Source of the DNA: Pontibacter fetidus
GTDB taxonomy: Bacteria; Bacteroidota; Bacteroidia; Cytophagales; Hymenobacteraceae
DNA: 64,000 nucleotides
Assembly (NCBI RefSeq): GCF_010119545.1
Contig: NZ_JAAEAA010000003.1
Location: 207,580 to 271,579 of the forward strand
Direction of reading: 5' to 3'
Shown here: positions 62,386-64,000 of the stretch, piece after piece
Layout: every line of letters begins with the position of its first letter
Position numbering within the stretch: position 1 is the first letter of the stretch
Translations under genes and position numbers: made by a program
Notes under the pieces: model-generated
What the model was told of the DNA's origin: nothing
Seen by the model: the letters and a program-made list of their open reading frames with translations, nothing else
The model's database searches: none

Positions 62386-63465
62386 ATGAAATGGGCGTTA
62401 AACTTAGGGCGCGTAGCGGGCATTAAAATACTGGTGCACTGGACTTTCCTGTTCCTGATCGGGTGGATTGTTTTTACCGAAATGGGCCGGGGCAGCGACC
62501 TCGCCACTACCTTGCTGTCGGTTGGGTTTGTGCTTACCATTTTCCTGTGTGTAGTGCTGCACGAGCTGGGCCATTCCTTAACGGCTCAAAAGTATGGCAT
62601 CAACACTAAAAGCATAACACTGCTGCCCATTGGCGGTGTAGCCAGCCTGGAGCGTATGCCCGAAAGCCCGAAGCAGGAACTGCTGATAGCCATAGCCGGC
62701 CCTGCCGTAAACGTGGTCATAGCGTTTATCCTCTGGCTGGTGCTGCCACCGCTTACCCAAATCCCCGACGAAGCCTTTTTTGCTCGCGTAACACCAGCCA
62801 ACTTTTTCTACTTGCTGTTTTTTGTTAACCTGATGCTGGTGGTTTTTAATGCTATCCCGGCATTCCCGATGGATGGCGGACGTGTGCTGCGTGCCTTGCT
62901 GGCTTTTAAACTGGGGCGCGTACGTGCCACGCAAATTGCTGCCAATTTAGGCCAAATACTAGCTATCCTTTTTATTTTCATGGGGTTTTTCTCTAATCCT
63001 TTTCTGATACTGATAGGTGTTTTTGTTTTTTTTGGCGCTTACACCGAGAACATGATGGTGCAGCACCTCGACTTTTTGCGAGGCCACCTGGTGCGCGAAG
63101 GTATGATGACCAACTATGTAACCCTGACCCCTGAAAACACTGTGCGCGATGCCCTCGAAAAACTGCTGATGGGCTCGGAGCACGAATTTATAGTAGAGCT
63201 GGATGGTAATGTAGTGGGTACGCTTACCCGGAGCCAACTGATACAGGCCGTAAAAGAAGACAAGACAAACACACCGGTTGCCGAGATCATGTCGCGCGAC
63301 TTTGAAACATTTGATGTAAAGGATAAGCTGTCGCAGGCGTACACTGCCCTTCAGAAAACCCGCTCCCCGTTATACCCGGTGCTGGAAAATGGCCGGCTGG
63401 CTGGCGTTATCAATACTGATAATATCAATGAGTTTATCATGATCAAATCAGCGCTTGTGCATTAA
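62386..63465 (+). CDS. Site-2 protease family (M50) with paired CBS domains
   Basis: The 359-residue membrane protein has about six helices in the first 215 residues. The zinc site HELGH is at 59-63 (VVLHELGHSLTAQKYG), and a second site FNAIPAFPMDGGRVLRA in a later helix supplies the third ligand Asp. A C-terminal pair of CBS domains (about 235-355; MTNYVTLTPENTVRDAL and IMSRDFETFDVKDKLS) probably binds adenine nucleotides and gates activity. Members cut transmembrane segments in signalling. The target is unknown; no anti-sigma factor lies nearby. Confidence 0.92.
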   Translation: MKWALNLGRVAGIKILVHWTFLFLIGWIVFTEMGRGSDLATTLLSVGFVLTIFLCVVLHELGHSLTAQKYGINTKSITLLPIGGVASLERMPESPKQELLIAIAGPAVNVVIAFILWLVLPPLTQIPDEAFFARVTPANFFYLLFFVNLMLVVFNAIPAFPMDGGRVLRALLAFKLGRVRATQIAANLGQILAILFIFMGFFSNPFLILIGVFVFFGAYTENMMVQHLDFLRGHLVREGMMTNYVTLTPENTVRDALEKLLMGSEHEFIVELDGNVVGTLTRSQLIQAVKEDKTNTPVAEIMSRDFETFDVKDKLSQAYTALQKTRSPLYPVLENGRLAGVINTDNINEFIMIKSALVH

Positions 63466-64000
63466 AGTATAGTTGCTTTTAAAGTTGCAGCTATAAGCTA
63501 TAGTTGATTATTTGTCATTTCGAACAGAGTGAGAAATCTATCACAGCTTATAGTTGAAGACTTCTGCAATATGAAACAAGTCTTCCTTTCAAACTTCCTG
63601 TACTCCTGGGAGCTTTACTGACTTATCGTTTCATCTTTAGCTTTGGCTCCCTCACGGCCGGGAGGCCTCGTCTTTTGGCATCGCGCTGCTGCCTTCTTGC
63701 TATCCTCCTGCGTCGGATTGCCTATCGGCACCGCAACAAGTCAAAGGCGCTCAACCCAAAGACTGATATCTTTCTACTATTCACCACTAACTATAGTTTG
63801 AACTTGCTCGCTCCGAAATTGATCGTGGTTATAGTTCCGTAGGGACAGGTCGCGACCTGTCTGCTTCAAAGGCCGTCACTATAAAACCATAAATCAGCTA
63901 TAGCAAAGCCAGAAAGTCCCCCTTTGAAGGGCAGGGCCGTTAAGTTCTGCCGAGAACTATCCCCTTGAGGGGATTATAGGGGTGTTATTCAGGACCAAAA
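63466..64000. other. Gene-free right edge with several repeat fragments
   Basis: This part holds a half-copy of the GTCATTTCGAACAGAG palindrome family (63513-63545) and a GC-rich hairpin GGCTCCC/GGGAGGCC near 63644-63667. A perfect 18-base palindrome GACAGGTCGCGACCTGTC lies at 63844-63861. A copy of the CCCCCTTTGAAGGG repeat (63918-63931) is followed by CCCCTTGAGGGG (63961-63972). No gene is visible; the longest ATG-started frames are short and unlike real genes. Confidence 0.6.

Overview
The window looks like chromosomal DNA of a free-living Bacteroidota bacterium, most likely order Cytophagales and perhaps near Pontibacter or other Hymenobacteraceae. The placement is inference. It rests on type IX secretion (T9SS) sorting domains, PorP/SprF proteins, a TonB-dependent receptor with a carboxypeptidase-like plug extension, a LytTR regulator, a BatA/DUF58/MoxR cluster and several good matches to the Bacteroidota -7 promoter element TAnnTTTG. 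GC content is moderate. I see no phage, integron, CRISPR array or complete insertion sequence.

Layout. 1-2782: the 5' end of hemW (minus strand), a POTRA/Omp85-type outer-membrane protein and an initiator tRNA with its own promoter and terminator. 2929-21173: a secreted-protein block with an endonuclease I carrying a T9SS tail, then two giant T9SS cargo proteins with type-B tails, each followed by a PorP/SprF partner. The second ends in a PorE-like OmpA protein. 21256-27167 (minus): 3-hydroxybutyrate dehydrogenase, a TonB receptor, a secreted alpha/beta hydrolase and a sodium symporter, plausibly one uptake and breakdown pathway. 27693-30907: a divergent LytTR response regulator and 7TM histidine kinase separated by a 161-bp MITE. 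30985-33673: a hydrolase, a secreted HExxH protein and an AraC regulator. 33843-43448 (minus): a BatA/DUF4175/DUF58/MoxR/DUF4159 cluster interrupted by two unknown genes. 43576-47562 (minus): a PmbA/TldD pair and an RlpA-SPOR protein. 47851-57813: a DUF72 protein, a catalytic plus non-catalytic M16 peptidase pair, a GDSL lipoprotein with a FadL-like porin, a flavin disulfide-type reductase and a cyanophycinase-like peptidase. 57814-59805: a sparse region with three tandem genes for 53-55-residue peptides and a structured RNA candidate. 59804-63465: a beta-barrel-like protein, arfB, a luciferase-like flavin oxidoreductase and a site-2 protease with CBS domains.

Two things stand out beyond ordinary annotation. 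First, the heptamer AACTATA (complement TATAGTT; palindromic form AACTATAGTT) is scattered through genes and spacers at roughly 40 times the chance rate in the parts I counted by hand. Second, the spacers are packed with several families of short palindromic repeats. The best candidates for undescribed biology are the small-peptide cluster with its neighbouring RNA (58727-59805) and the AACTATA motif.
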